Assembly (NCBI GenBank): GCA_001873285.1
Contig: MNYV01000075.1
Coordinates: forward strand, 1 to 34,572
Source of the DNA: Nitrospirae bacterium CG2_30_53_67
GTDB taxonomy: Bacteria; CG2-30-53-67
Direction of reading: 5' to 3'
DNA: 34,572 bases
The notes under the pieces are model-generated. The model did not search any database, was not told the DNA's origin, and was given only the letters and a program-made list of their open reading frames with translations. The position numbers and the translations under genes are program-made. The stretch's first letter is position 1, and each line of letters starts with the position of its first letter. Positions 10,231 through 18,774 of the stretch are shown one piece after another.

Positions 10231-10980
10231 TCAGATACTCATCCTTTCCATGATCTCATCATCAATTTCATAGTTTGCATGGACGGCGTTCACGTCGTCA
10301 TTATCTTCCAGCGCCGAAACAAGTTTCAGCATCTGCTCCGCCTCCTTACCCTCCAGTCGGACCGAAGTCTGGGGTATCTTGGTCAGCTCAGCAAGCGTGT
10401 ACCGGATTCCGGCGGTATCCAGGGCCTGTTTCACGTTTTCGAAATGAGGAGGCTCCATAATGATTTCGAAGGTCTTACCTTCATCCTTGACGTCCTCAGC
10501 CCCGGCATCGAGAGCCGTTTCCAACAGCCGATCTTCATCGGCGCCCTCTTTTTCGACCACGATCAGACACCGGGTTTGAAACATCCAGGAAACGCAGCCG
10601 GTTTCTCCGAGGTTGCCGTGATTTTTTGAGAAGATATAACGGATTTCGGAAACGGTACGGTTCTTGTTGTCGGTCAGGGTCTCGACCAGAACGGCGACGC
10701 CTCCAGGACCGTAGCCCTCATAGACGATCTCTTCATAGTTGACGCCGGGCAGTTCCCCTGTCCCTTTCTGGATGGCGCGTTTGATATTGTCTGCCGGCAT
10801 GTTGGCCTCTTTGGCCTTCAGAATAACCGCCCGAAGCCTCGCATTCGATGCGGGGTCGCCTCCCCCTATACGGGCGGCCACGGTAACCTCCTTGATGATC
10901 TTCGAGAAGATCTTCCCACGCTTGGCATCCGCCGCCCCTTTCTTATACTTGATGGTGGACCATTTTGAATGACCTGACAT
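10231..10980 (-). CDS. yebC: YebC/PmpR (TACO1) family protein
   Basis: The 249 residues start [20 protein letters not shown], the defining sequence of the family, with [12 protein letters not shown] near residue 40 and [18 protein letters not shown] near 85. Members were first described as DNA-binding regulators (PmpR type); work on homologues also points to a ribosome-linked role in translation, so the molecular role here is open. It precedes ruvC directly, a very common linkage. The start is ATG 10980 with a GGAGTCC tract upstream. Confidence 0.95.
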   Translation of the reverse strand: MSGHSKWSTIKYKKGAADAKRGKIFSKIIKEVTVAARIGGGDPASNARLRAVILKAKEANMPADNIKRAIQKGTGELPGVNYEEIVYEGYGPGGVAVLVETLTDNKNRTVSEIRYIFSKNHGNLGETGCVSWMFQTRCLIVVEKEGADEDRLLETALDAGAEDVKDEGKTFEIIMEPPHFENVKQALDTAGIRYTLAELTKIPQTSVRLEGKEAEQMLKLVSALEDNDDVNAVHANYEIDDEIMERMSI

Positions 10981-11041
10981 AACCGGACTCCTTTAACTCT
11001 TTCAGCCCATGAAGAACGCTATGTTTATTGTTTTAGGTTTT

Positions 11042-11247
11042 TCTCCCATTTAGTGGGTAAAATAAGGGTTCAAGGGGTTCAGGGTTCAAGGATTCAAGTG
11101 AAATACTGAAACGCAAGCAAAATCTCCAGAGAAAAACACTTGAACACTTGACCCCTCAGACCCTCAAGTTCTTGAAAAGCACTTCACTTGACCCCTGGAA
11201 TCCTTGACCCCTTGACCCCTGATGTTTTCACCCACTCTTTTGGAGAT
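11042..11247. repeat. Long palindromic element with inverted ends, copy 3
   Basis: A 206-bp copy with the best-preserved ends: left TCTCCCATTTAGTGGGTAAAA (11042-11062) and right TTTTCACCCACTC plus TTTTGGAGAT (11225-11247), which are inverted repeats over about 22 positions. It contains one copy of the GCACTTCACTTGACCCCTGG unit (from 11179). It begins about ten bases after the stop codon of the upstream minus-strand gene and ends before the yebC leader. Confidence 0.85.
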
Positions 11248-11257
11248 GATCCTTTTT

Positions 11258-11797
11258 TTATGACTTCCTTCTCCAGAGGGATAGCAGCCGATCCCACCAG
11301 CTTGCAGCCTGGATCTCCCCTGGGTCCTGCGGCGTCTCTTCATCCTCTTCTTCCTCACCGTAGATGAGCGTGGTTCTTCCATCCAAGATGTCGATCTCCG
11401 GATGATCCTCGCTATCCGGACCAAGATCGTATGCGCCCTCTCCGCTGAAGGAAACCTCTGACTGAGACGCCTTTTTGAGAGAGATTGAAACACTGAGGAG
11501 ATATTCCTCAGAAACGCCGTTCGGAAGCTTAATCTGAAGGGGGATCAGAATCCCTCTCCCTTCATTTCTGCCGGAAGGCCTGATATCGAGCCTTTTGGAA
11601 ACAACAGGCCGGCGCTCGAAGAGGCGGTTTTCTCTTTTAAAAGGCTGAAGAGAAATATCCTCCTCATACTCCACATTCTCTTCCTCGGAGATCAAGTCCT
11701 CAAACGCCTTGAACCCCTGGTCCATCTGTTTTCCCGGCGCCTGCCCCCGTGAATGCGCATTTACGGATCCATTTTCATTAGATTTTTTCTCTTCCAT
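11258..11797 (-). CDS. Hypothetical acidic protein
   Basis: I do not recognise this protein. From ATG 11797 it has 179 residues. A low-complexity, charged N-terminal third (MEEKKSNENGSVNAHSRG) is followed by a predicted strand-rich part (GILIPLQIKLPNGVSEEYLLSVSISL), an acidic linker (YGEEEEDEETPQDPGE) and a tryptophan-rich basic end (WWDRLLSLWRRKS) that could touch a membrane. The frame is open to 11857, but no ribosome-binding site supports that; GGGACGGA lies upstream of 11797. It is between the degenerate-cyclase gene and yebC on the same strand. The open frame, start context and neighbours support a real gene. Confidence 0.65.
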   Translation of the reverse strand: MEEKKSNENGSVNAHSRGQAPGKQMDQGFKAFEDLISEEENVEYEEDISLQPFKRENRLFERRPVVSKRLDIRPSGRNEGRGILIPLQIKLPNGVSEEYLLSVSISLKKASQSEVSFSGEGAYDLGPDSEDHPEIDILDGRTTLIYGEEEEDEETPQDPGEIQAASWWDRLLSLWRRKS

Positions 11798-11925
11798 GTC
11801 GTCCGTCCCATTCAGGACCGAATGGCAGGATACCATCCAATCCATACCATAAAACATCTCATCAAGTCAATGGATTCCGTCTTCCACGTAAACAGCATCC
11901 GCGCCGCCCGATTCTTTGATGACCC

Positions 11926-14313
11926 CTATTCCCCGGAAGCCGTGCGTTTCAGACCCTTGATCCCATACGCCGTCAGTTTTTTATGAACCCCGTAGGATAG
12001 GACGAGACGAAGACTGTTTACCCGGCCGCCGATCAAATTTTCGGTCTCTTCGTCCACCAGAATCTGGCCGGGAGAACCGGCCTGCATCAGGGTCAAAGCC
12101 CTTTCCCACGTATGGCCGAAAACGGCATAGGGGATGCCCCCCGTCCTCTCCCGAATCAGGAGATCTCCTGTAGCCACGCCCACTGAAACGCCATACCCGT
12201 TCATGTCTTCCTGGGGCAGCCCTTCACCAAAACGTGAAAAAATCTTGAGAAGGTCAACGGATGCAAGAACCGCCCGCCAGGGGTCTCCATGATCAGGAAA
12301 GGGAAGCCCAAAAATCCCCATGACGCCTACGCCGGCATCCCCTGCCGCATCTCCGCTGTGCCGGGCAATGACTTCCCGAACTTTCCGGAGATGCTGTTCG
12401 ATCCTCCGGATCCTTTTGGAAGCCTCCGGGTCTTTCTGCATGGCCTCATTCTCATGGAGATGGACCGAGAGCACGGTCACCTTGTATTCTCCTTCCATCT
12501 TATCGAGAACCGGGGAGTTGTGGAAAACCTTTTCGGAAAGCCTCTGGGAGAGCCCCCCTTCATAACATTCACGGATCCAGCGGCCGTTCTCGAACTCCTC
12601 ATAAAGACGGTGATTCACAATGGCAATGGCCGCCTGTCTCGAAAGGACCTGCAGGATCTCAAGATCTTTATCTGTAAACGGACCTTCGCGCATCGGGTCG
12701 GAGAGATTGATGACGCCGAGGACTTTCCCCTCATGAAGCACCGGCGCCGAAAGCAGGGTCCCGGATCGATACCGGTCCCGCTTGAAGGGAACAAAACGGG
12801 GATCCTTTTCTATGTCCTCGATCAGAAGCGGCTCACCCTTCTGAGCCACGTAACCGGCTATGGCCTCACCGACCAACAGCCGTGTTTTTTGTGCGATCTC
12901 ATCCTGGAGCCCCCGGTAGGCCTTGACCACAAGGTCCCCTTTGTCCTCCCGGAGGAGCATAATCGATACGCTTTTCACAGAGATCTTCTCACAGATCATC
13001 TCCACAATCAAATCAAGCACCACATCCAGATCAAAGAGCATGGAGACGGCCTGGCTCAGGTCCACCGATGCCAGCATCTCAAAAACCTTCTGTTCCTTCT
13101 CCGATTCCCTGGCCATGAGAGAAAGGACCTCTTTATTCAGCTTCAGGGTGGCTGACCGCACCTGCTCATCGAGCGCCTCTTTGAGCCGGCGATTTTCCTC
13201 CTCAAGGGCCTGCAGGCGCTCCGCCGTGACCTCGGTTCCTCCGTTTTTTTCCGCTCCGGCCTCCCTGACCGGGACCGTCTTTTCCCCGGGATCCTTTTCA
13301 GGTCTTGGATCCTTATCCTCCTGCTTTTCAAAAGCAAGGGACTGCTGCATCCAGCCGGTCATCATCTCTTCATACGAGGAGAGGACCTCCCGTTCAGCAG
13401 GGGAAAAGGCATCCCTTCCTTTTCTGCCGAAAACAACCATCCCTTCCATCTCCCCCACACGGATACGGATCGAGAGCAGGCTGACAAGCCTTCGAGCTTC
13501 AAAAAAGTCCTTTTCATCCTTCTCCTTCCTGAGGTCAGGGTAATAGGCCTCCTCTCTCTTGATGGATCTCAATAACCAAGGAATCCGCTGCTGGCCCAAA
13601 AGAACCTCACCGATCTTTCCTCCCTGGTCCCGTTCCAGACCCCGCAGATTCCCATCCGGATCCAGGAGGAGAACCGAGCAGAAATCAACCTCGATGGGCG
13701 GGTCGTTTTCCAGAATTTTCTGAATGCAGTCTTTAAGACCCGGAGGGGGGCTGAAAGCAGGGATGCCGCGCACCAGCTTTCGCTGTCCGTGATATAGCGA
13801 TAGAATCCGATCCGCTCTTAAGACCACCGAATAAACAATCCCGGCGAACACAAAGTAGAGAAAAACGATCCCGCCGAGTTCCAGGTTCCATCCCTCGGAT
13901 ACCACCGAGGTGTAAAACGCATGATACAGGGTCATCACCGAAGGGATCAGGGCAATGGGAAACCAGGCCCACCTCCGATTGTAGCAGAGACCGATCCCCA
14001 GCATCAGGACAGGAATCGTCAAATACCACTGGACAGAAAGCCCCTTCATCTGGATCAGGGAAGAAACCGCGAAGACATCCAGAAAATAGATGCCGATCGC
14101 TACCCCCTGTTGAATCCGTCTGGTGTAGCGGACCAGGAGCATAATTTCCGATACGGCAAAATACCCCAAAGCCGGCCAGAGAGGGAAGAATCTGCCGGAT
14201 TCGATCAAGACGTAAACCGTCCATGCGATCAGAAGGAATACGGCAAACCTCAGGATAATGAAAGTCCATGACCGATGAATGGAGTCGTCTATTCTGTTGT
14301 TCCAAAACCTCAT
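11926..14313 (-). CDS. Membrane GAF-domain protein with a degenerate class III nucleotide cyclase domain
   Basis: The 795 residues show about six membrane helices (17-166), a weak GAF-like region (about 190-325), a charged coiled coil (360-410), a clear GAF domain (425-570, with LLVGEAIAGYVAQKGEPLLIED split over this range) and a class III cyclase homology domain (605-790). The cyclase fold is recognisable (MGIFGLP, VSVGVATGDLLI, SPGQILVDEET), but the catalytic positions appear replaced: first metal Asp by H618, second by V662, transition-state Asn by E737 and Arg by T741. It is therefore likely a signalling pseudoenzyme. Its start overlaps the uvrC stop (ATGA), so it is translated together with uvrC. 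Confidence 0.85.
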   Translation of the reverse strand: MRFWNNRIDDSIHRSWTFIILRFAVFLLIAWTVYVLIESGRFFPLWPALGYFAVSEIMLLVRYTRRIQQGVAIGIYFLDVFAVSSLIQMKGLSVQWYLTIPVLMLGIGLCYNRRWAWFPIALIPSVMTLYHAFYTSVVSEGWNLELGGIVFLYFVFAGIVYSVVLRADRILSLYHGQRKLVRGIPAFSPPPGLKDCIQKILENDPPIEVDFCSVLLLDPDGNLRGLERDQGGKIGEVLLGQQRIPWLLRSIKREEAYYPDLRKEKDEKDFFEARRLVSLLSIRIRVGEMEGMVVFGRKGRDAFSPAEREVLSSYEEMMTGWMQQSLAFEKQEDKDPRPEKDPGEKTVPVREAGAEKNGGTEVTAERLQALEEENRRLKEALDEQVRSATLKLNKEVLSLMARESEKEQKVFEMLASVDLSQAVSMLFDLDVVLDLIVEMICEKISVKSVSIMLLREDKGDLVVKAYRGLQDEIAQKTRLLVGEAIAGYVAQKGEPLLIEDIEKDPRFVPFKRDRYRSGTLLSAPVLHEGKVLGVINLSDPMREGPFTDKDLEILQVLSRQAAIAIVNHRLYEEFENGRWIRECYEGGLSQRLSEKVFHNSPVLDKMEGEYKVTVLSVHLHENEAMQKDPEASKRIRRIEQHLRKVREVIARHSGDAAGDAGVGVMGIFGLPFPDHGDPWRAVLASVDLLKIFSRFGEGLPQEDMNGYGVSVGVATGDLLIRERTGGIPYAVFGHTWERALTLMQAGSPGQILVDEETENLIGGRVNSLRLVLSYGVHKKLTAYGIKGLKRTASGE

Positions 14314-16163
14314 TTCGTCAACCCAGCTTCCTGGCGCAGGATATTGAAAACGCGGGAGGCCGCGTCAAGATTCATGGAAGGGGCCTGAGCCAGATCTTTC
14401 AGACTCGCCCGGCGCACCCTCTCCAGACTGCCGAAATGCCGCAGCAGCGAGAGGGTCCGGGTCTTTCCTATCCCCTTGATCTCTTTTAAACGCGAGGTCA
14501 GGGTGTCTCGGGTGTGCAGTTTTCTGTAGTACGTCACCGCAAATCTGTGGGACTCGTCTCTGATTCTCTGAATCAGATGGATCACCGGATCGGCGGGGTC
14601 CAAAACGACCGGCTCCCTGCGCCCTGGCAGATAGATCCGGTCAACGCCGTTCTTTCCGGCATCAGGGTCCCCGGGCTTTGCCAGGGCCATGAAATCCGTA
14701 CCCTCAGTAAACCCTTGCTCACCGGCGACGTGGAGCAAGATATTGAGCTGCCCTTTTCCTCCGTCTATGAGGATGAGGTCGGGCATGGGAAGAGCAGCAT
14801 CCTCCCCGGAGCCATAACGGCGCGTGAGGACCTCGAAGATCATGGCATAATCATTGGGGCCTTCCACCGACTGGATCCTGTAGTGCCGGTAATGGGATTT
14901 CAAGGGTTTCCCTTTCTCAAAAACGACCATGGACGCTACGGGATATTCCCCCTGGATATTCGAGATGTCAAACGCCTCGATCCGGAGCGGGAGCTTCTTT
15001 AAACCCGCCGCATCCTGCAGATCTTTCAGAATAACCAGATCCCGGTCTCTCTGATTGAGATGGGACTGCAGGGCAAGCGCTGCATTTTCGTCGGCCATAC
15101 GGACCAGCTTGAGGTTGATGCCCCTCTGCGGGACCCTCATCCTCACCCGGCGCCCGCCTACGGCTGAAAAGGCCTTTTCCATGGTCTCCGTCTCCGATTC
15201 CGCAAACGCGAAGGGGGCAAAAATCAAGGGCGGGATGAGCCTCTCTTTGCTGTAATACTGCATCATAGTCGTCCTGAGTATCTCCTCCTCTTTCTCGTCT
15301 CCGGGCCGTTCGATAAAAAAGTCTTCCTTCCCGAGCAGCTTTCCGCCCCGGACGAAGAGAATCTCCGCGCATACCGTTTCACCGCTCATCGCCGTACCGA
15401 AGACATCCTTGTCCTCCATGTTCGGGCTGATGATCTTTTGCTGCTCGGTCATCTTCTCGATGCGCCTGATCTGGTCCCGGATCACGGCTGCTTTCTCGAA
15501 TTCGAGGGACCTGGATGCCTGTTCCATCTTCGTGGAAAGTTCACGGATCAACGGCCGGTTCTTCCCCTGCAAAAAAAGAACGGCCTGCCGAACCATCCGG
15601 GAATATTCGGCCTTGGATATCGAACCGGTACACGGAGCGAGGCATCTTCCGATCTGGGCGTTCAGGCAGGGTCTCTCCCTTTTCCCATCTATCCTGTTTT
15701 TGCATTTCCTGAGCGGGAAGGTCTTTTCGATGAGGTCCAGGGTCGTACGCAGGTGACTCCCTGGAACGTAAGGCCCGAAATACCTGGACCTGTCCCTGCC
15801 GATCTTACGGACCACATCCAGTTTGGGATAATCCTCCTTGACCGAAAGCCGAAGATAGGGATAATGCTTGTCGTCCCTCAGGAGGATGTTGTATTTCGGC
15901 CTGTTCTTCTTGATCAGATTGCTCTCAAGAATATACGCCTCTGCCTCAGAACCGGTCACCATGAAATCGATCCGTTGGACCTTCGAGAGCATGACCTCGG
16001 TCTTGGGCGTGAGTTTGGCCGAAGCAAGAAAGTAGGCCCTGACCCTGGATCTCAAATCCTTGGCTTTTCCGATATAGAGGATATCCCCCTGCCGGTCCTT
16101 CATGAGGTAGACGCCGGGAGACCTGGACATTCGATCGACAGTTTCCAGTAAAGATTCATTCAT
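14310..16163 (-). CDS. uvrC: UvrABC system protein C (excinuclease subunit C)
   Basis: UvrC makes both incisions in nucleotide excision repair after UvrB has verified damage. The 617 residues show the N-terminal GIY-YIG nuclease (GVYLMKDRQGDILYIGKAKD, from residue 17), the cysteine-containing segment CLNAQIGRCLAPC near 150, a UVR motif near 205 (SLEFEKAAVIRDQI), the RNase H-like C-terminal nuclease (EAFDISNIQG; LILIDGGKGQLN) and tandem helix-hairpin-helix motifs (LKEIKGIGKTRTLSLL). The start is ATG 16163 with GGGA eight bases upstream. uvrB lies upstream on the same strand beyond a 369-base gap filled by a repeat element. Confidence 0.97.
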   Translation of the reverse strand: MNESLLETVDRMSRSPGVYLMKDRQGDILYIGKAKDLRSRVRAYFLASAKLTPKTEVMLSKVQRIDFMVTGSEAEAYILESNLIKKNRPKYNILLRDDKHYPYLRLSVKEDYPKLDVVRKIGRDRSRYFGPYVPGSHLRTTLDLIEKTFPLRKCKNRIDGKRERPCLNAQIGRCLAPCTGSISKAEYSRMVRQAVLFLQGKNRPLIRELSTKMEQASRSLEFEKAAVIRDQIRRIEKMTEQQKIISPNMEDKDVFGTAMSGETVCAEILFVRGGKLLGKEDFFIERPGDEKEEEILRTTMMQYYSKERLIPPLIFAPFAFAESETETMEKAFSAVGGRRVRMRVPQRGINLKLVRMADENAALALQSHLNQRDRDLVILKDLQDAAGLKKLPLRIEAFDISNIQGEYPVASMVVFEKGKPLKSHYRHYRIQSVEGPNDYAMIFEVLTRRYGSGEDAALPMPDLILIDGGKGQLNILLHVAGEQGFTEGTDFMALAKPGDPDAGKNGVDRIYLPGRREPVVLDPADPVIHLIQRIRDESHRFAVTYYRKLHTRDTLTSRLKEIKGIGKTRTLSLLRHFGSLERVRRASLKDLAQAPSMNLDAASRVFNILRQEAGLTK

Positions 16164-16290
16164 TGAAATATCCCATAATCAAATACTATTTCTGGTTCCC
16201 TATTTCTGGTTCTTCTCCTCTACGAGCCATCGGCCATTTAGTGGGTAAAATAAGGGTTCAAGGGGTCCAGGGGTCAAGGATTCAAGTGAA

Positions 16291-16321
16291 CCCCGTTAGA
16301 GAGATGATCTCTCTAACGGGG
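16291..16321. mobile_element. Nested 31-bp palindrome, first
   Basis: CCCCGTTAGAGAGA and TCTCTCTAACGGGG are perfect 14-bp arms around TGA. The insert is flanked by TGAA on both sides (16287-16290 and 16322-16325), while copy 3 of the host element has a single TGAA at this point (TTCAAGTGAAATACTGA). This is the pattern of an insertion with a short target duplication (four bases; or two bases if the outer A/T pair is counted as part of the palindrome). Confidence 0.8.
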
Positions 16322-16434
16322 TGAAATACTGATACCGGTGAACCTAGTACAAGAACGCAAACAAAATCTCCAGAGAAAAGCACTTGAACCCTTGGACCCT
16401 AGTACCCTCGGCCCCTTATGTTTTTAGCACTTCA

Positions 16435-16462
16435 CCCCGTTAGAGGACAACCTCTAACGGGG
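16435..16462. mobile_element. Nested 28-bp palindrome, second
   Basis: CCCCGTTAGAGG and CCTCTAACGGGG are perfect 12-bp arms around ACAA. It is flanked by TTCA on both sides (16431-16434 and 16463-16466); the matching sequence in copies 2 and 3 is GCACTTCACTTGACCC with one TTCA. The target is the reverse complement of the TGAA target used by the first palindrome. Confidence 0.8.
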
Positions 16463-16532
16463 TTCACTTGACCCCTTGAATCCTTGACCCCTTGACCCCT
16501 GATGTTTTCACCCACTCTTTTTGAGATGTTCC

Positions 16533-18536
16533 CTACTTTTTTATCGCCTGGACGCCGATCAGCCTCTCTTTCATGGCGAGGAATTGATCCCGAAGGACCG
16601 AGGCCTTTTCAAATTCCAGGTTCCTGGCCGCATTCAGCATCTCCGCCTCCAGATCCCTGATCTTCCGATCGATCTCCTCGTCTGACAAGTAGGCTTCACC
16701 CGGTTCAGCGACAACCGACACCGTGATATAATCCGCCTCGCAGATCTGTACAAGCCCTTTGGGGATCGCCTTCATGATGGTCTGCGGCGTAATCCCCATC
16801 CGATGGTTGTATGCTTCCTGAGTCTTCCTCCTCCTGCTGGTTTCCCGCATCGCGTTTCGCATGGAATCAGTGATCCGATCGGCATAGAGAATCACCTGTC
16901 CGGAGGCGTTCCGGGCAGCGCGCCCCGTGGTCTGGATCAGGGACCGCTCGGATCGAAGAAAACCTTCCTTGTCTGCATCCAGAACTGCTACGAGCGAGAC
17001 TTCGGGGAGGTCCAGACCCTCCCGAAGAAGATTGATCCCGATCAGGACATCAAAGTCCCCTTTGCGAAGAGACCGGAGGATCTCCATCCGTTCGATGGTC
17101 TGAATGTCCGAATGAAGGTATTTCACTCGTACACCCAGTTCGGAATAATAGTCCGTCAGATCCTCGGCCATCTTCTTGGTCAGCGTTGTCACAAGGACCC
17201 GTTCGTTCCGCTCCGCCCTGATCCTGATCTCGTTTAAAAGATCATCCACCTGTCCGTTGGCCGACCGGATGAAGATCTCAGGGTCGAGCAGGCCTGTCGG
17301 GCGGATGATCTGCTCCGCCACGGATGCCCCGGCCTTTTCCATCTCATATTGTGCGGGCGTGGCGGAAACGTAAATGACCTGTCCGGCCAGCCCCTCAAAT
17401 TCGTCGAACCGGAGCGGGCGATTATCAAAGGCTGAAGGGAGACGGAAACCGTATTCGACCAGATTCTCCTTCCTGGACCGGTCTCCCCGATACATGCCGT
17501 TGAGCTGAGGGACGGTGATATGGCTCTCATCGATCACTACAAGGGTATCCCGGGGAAGATAATCAATCAAAGTGGGCGGCGGCTCCCCCGGCAGTCTGCC
17601 CGTGAGATGACGAGAATAGTTTTCGATCCCCTGGCAGTATCCGACCTCCTGAATCATCTCAAGATCAAAGAGGGTGCGCTGTTCGAGCCGCTGTGCCTCC
17701 ACCAGTTTGTTCTGCCGCTCCAGTTCCGCCACCCTCTCCTGCAGCTCTTTACGGATCTCCCGGACTGCTTTCTCTATTCTTTCCTTTGGAGTGACATAGT
17801 GGCTCTTCGGGTAAACGGCGATCTTGGGCAGGCGGCGGATCCTATCCCCGGTCAGGAAATCCACTTCATAGATGGATTCCACCAGATCTCCAAAGAATTC
17901 CACTCGGATGGCTGTATCGGCATAGCTCGGCAGAATCTGTACCACATCCCCCCTGACGCGGAACGTCCCCCTCTTGTATTCGAACTCATTCCGCTGGTAC
18001 TGGATCTCCACCAGCTTGCGCAGCATGGCGTCCCTGTCTATTTCGCACCCCTCTTCGAGATGGACCAGCATCCCGTGATAAGCCTCGGGCGAACCGAGAC
18101 CATAGATACAGGATACGGACGCCACGATGATCACGTCGTTCCTTTCCAGGAGCGAGTGGGTGGCCGAGTGGCGCAGCTTGTCGATCTCATCATTGATCGA
18201 GGCGTCTTTTTCGATATAGGTGTCGGACTGAGGGATGTATGCCTCGGGCTGGTAATAATCATAGTAACTGACAAAATACTCCACGGCATTCTCAGGGAAA
18301 AAAAACTTGAACTCGTTATAAAGCTGTGCCGCCAGGGTCTTGTTGGGCGCAATCACCAGGGTGGTCTTCTGAACCTCCTCAATCACCTTGGCCATGGTAA
18401 ATGTTTTTCCCGAACCGGTCACCCCTAAAAGCACCATATGGGACCGGCCTTCCTGCACCCATGCAGACAACCGTTTGATGGCCTCAGACTGGTCGCCGCA
18501 TGGTTCGAACTCCGAGCAGACACGAAATGACGTCAT
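16533..18536 (-). CDS. uvrB: UvrABC system protein B (excinuclease subunit B)
   Basis: UvrB is the damage-verifying helicase-like subunit of nucleotide excision repair. The 667 residues show Walker A GVTGSGKT (38-45), the damage-probing beta-hairpin region ([20 protein letters not shown], from about 91), VVIDESH, the C-terminal helicase motifs ([21 protein letters not shown] then QTTGRAARN) and a UVR motif at the C-terminus ([20 protein letters not shown]) that pairs with UvrC. The start is ATG 18536, and a consensus promoter lies 30-60 bases upstream. No obvious LexA-type operator (CTGT-N8-ACAG) was seen. Confidence 0.97.
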   Translation of the reverse strand: MTSFRVCSEFEPCGDQSEAIKRLSAWVQEGRSHMVLLGVTGSGKTFTMAKVIEEVQKTTLVIAPNKTLAAQLYNEFKFFFPENAVEYFVSYYDYYQPEAYIPQSDTYIEKDASINDEIDKLRHSATHSLLERNDVIIVASVSCIYGLGSPEAYHGMLVHLEEGCEIDRDAMLRKLVEIQYQRNEFEYKRGTFRVRGDVVQILPSYADTAIRVEFFGDLVESIYEVDFLTGDRIRRLPKIAVYPKSHYVTPKERIEKAVREIRKELQERVAELERQNKLVEAQRLEQRTLFDLEMIQEVGYCQGIENYSRHLTGRLPGEPPPTLIDYLPRDTLVVIDESHITVPQLNGMYRGDRSRKENLVEYGFRLPSAFDNRPLRFDEFEGLAGQVIYVSATPAQYEMEKAGASVAEQIIRPTGLLDPEIFIRSANGQVDDLLNEIRIRAERNERVLVTTLTKKMAEDLTDYYSELGVRVKYLHSDIQTIERMEILRSLRKGDFDVLIGINLLREGLDLPEVSLVAVLDADKEGFLRSERSLIQTTGRAARNASGQVILYADRITDSMRNAMRETSRRRKTQEAYNHRMGITPQTIMKAIPKGLVQICEADYITVSVVAEPGEAYLSDEEIDRKIRDLEAEMLNAARNLEFEKASVLRDQFLAMKERLIGVQAIKK

Positions 18537-18774
18537 GATGGATCCCTGCGGTTCTGATTTTCCTTTATTTTATAATAGTTTTCATTGCCTGTCAAACCCC
18601 GAAAAGAGCGATAGGACGGCGCCGATACAAGGGGAGCGTACTCCCTAAAAGGTCCGTCAAAGGCTATAAGTTGTTTATTTGTTCACTGAGGAGTTCTAAA
18701 ATTAACAAATTAACACTTATTGGATATAGAGCCCAGGCTGAACGAGATCTGTGGTTACAGGCATCTTCCCCCCC
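18537..18774. other. Intergenic region between the sugar cluster and uvrB
   Basis: Besides the uvrB promoter, no gene was found in these 238 bases. On the minus strand the direct repeat TTAATTTGTTAATTT (about 18700-18720) follows the sugar cluster, but no hairpin-plus-T-tract terminator is evident. Confidence 0.5.
18567..18595 (-). promoter_or_regulatory. Sigma-70-type promoter of uvrB
   Basis: Read on the minus strand, TTGACA (18595-18590) and TAAAAT (18572-18567) are separated by 17 bases, with the uvrB ATG about 30 bases further on. The -35 is a perfect match and the -10 matches at five of six positions. It would start the uvrB transcript near 18560. Confidence 0.75.

Larger units (their letters stand above)
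16231..16527. repeat. Long palindromic element with inverted ends, copy 4 (carrying nested insertions)
   Basis: The largest copy, about 297 bp, fills most of the uvrB-uvrC gap (16164-16532), which holds no gene. Left end CCATTTAGTGGGTAAAA and right end TTTTCACCCACTC match copy 3. It begins six bases after the uvrB stop. Relative to copy 3 it has two inserted palindromes (16291-16321 and 16435-16462) and a further insertion of about 20 bases (around 16333-16353, CCGGTGAACCTAGTAC). Confidence 0.85.

Noticed and set aside
12289-13155. 288-codon plus-strand frame
   Set aside because: Antisense shadow of the GAF/cyclase-like gene; no motif of its own.
17520-18428. 302-codon plus-strand frame
   Set aside because: Antisense shadow of uvrB.
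18537-18600. LexA/SOS operator in front of uvrB
   Set aside because: No CTGT-N8-ACAG or GAAC-N4-GTTC type dyad overlaps the promoter; other LexA consensus types cannot be excluded.
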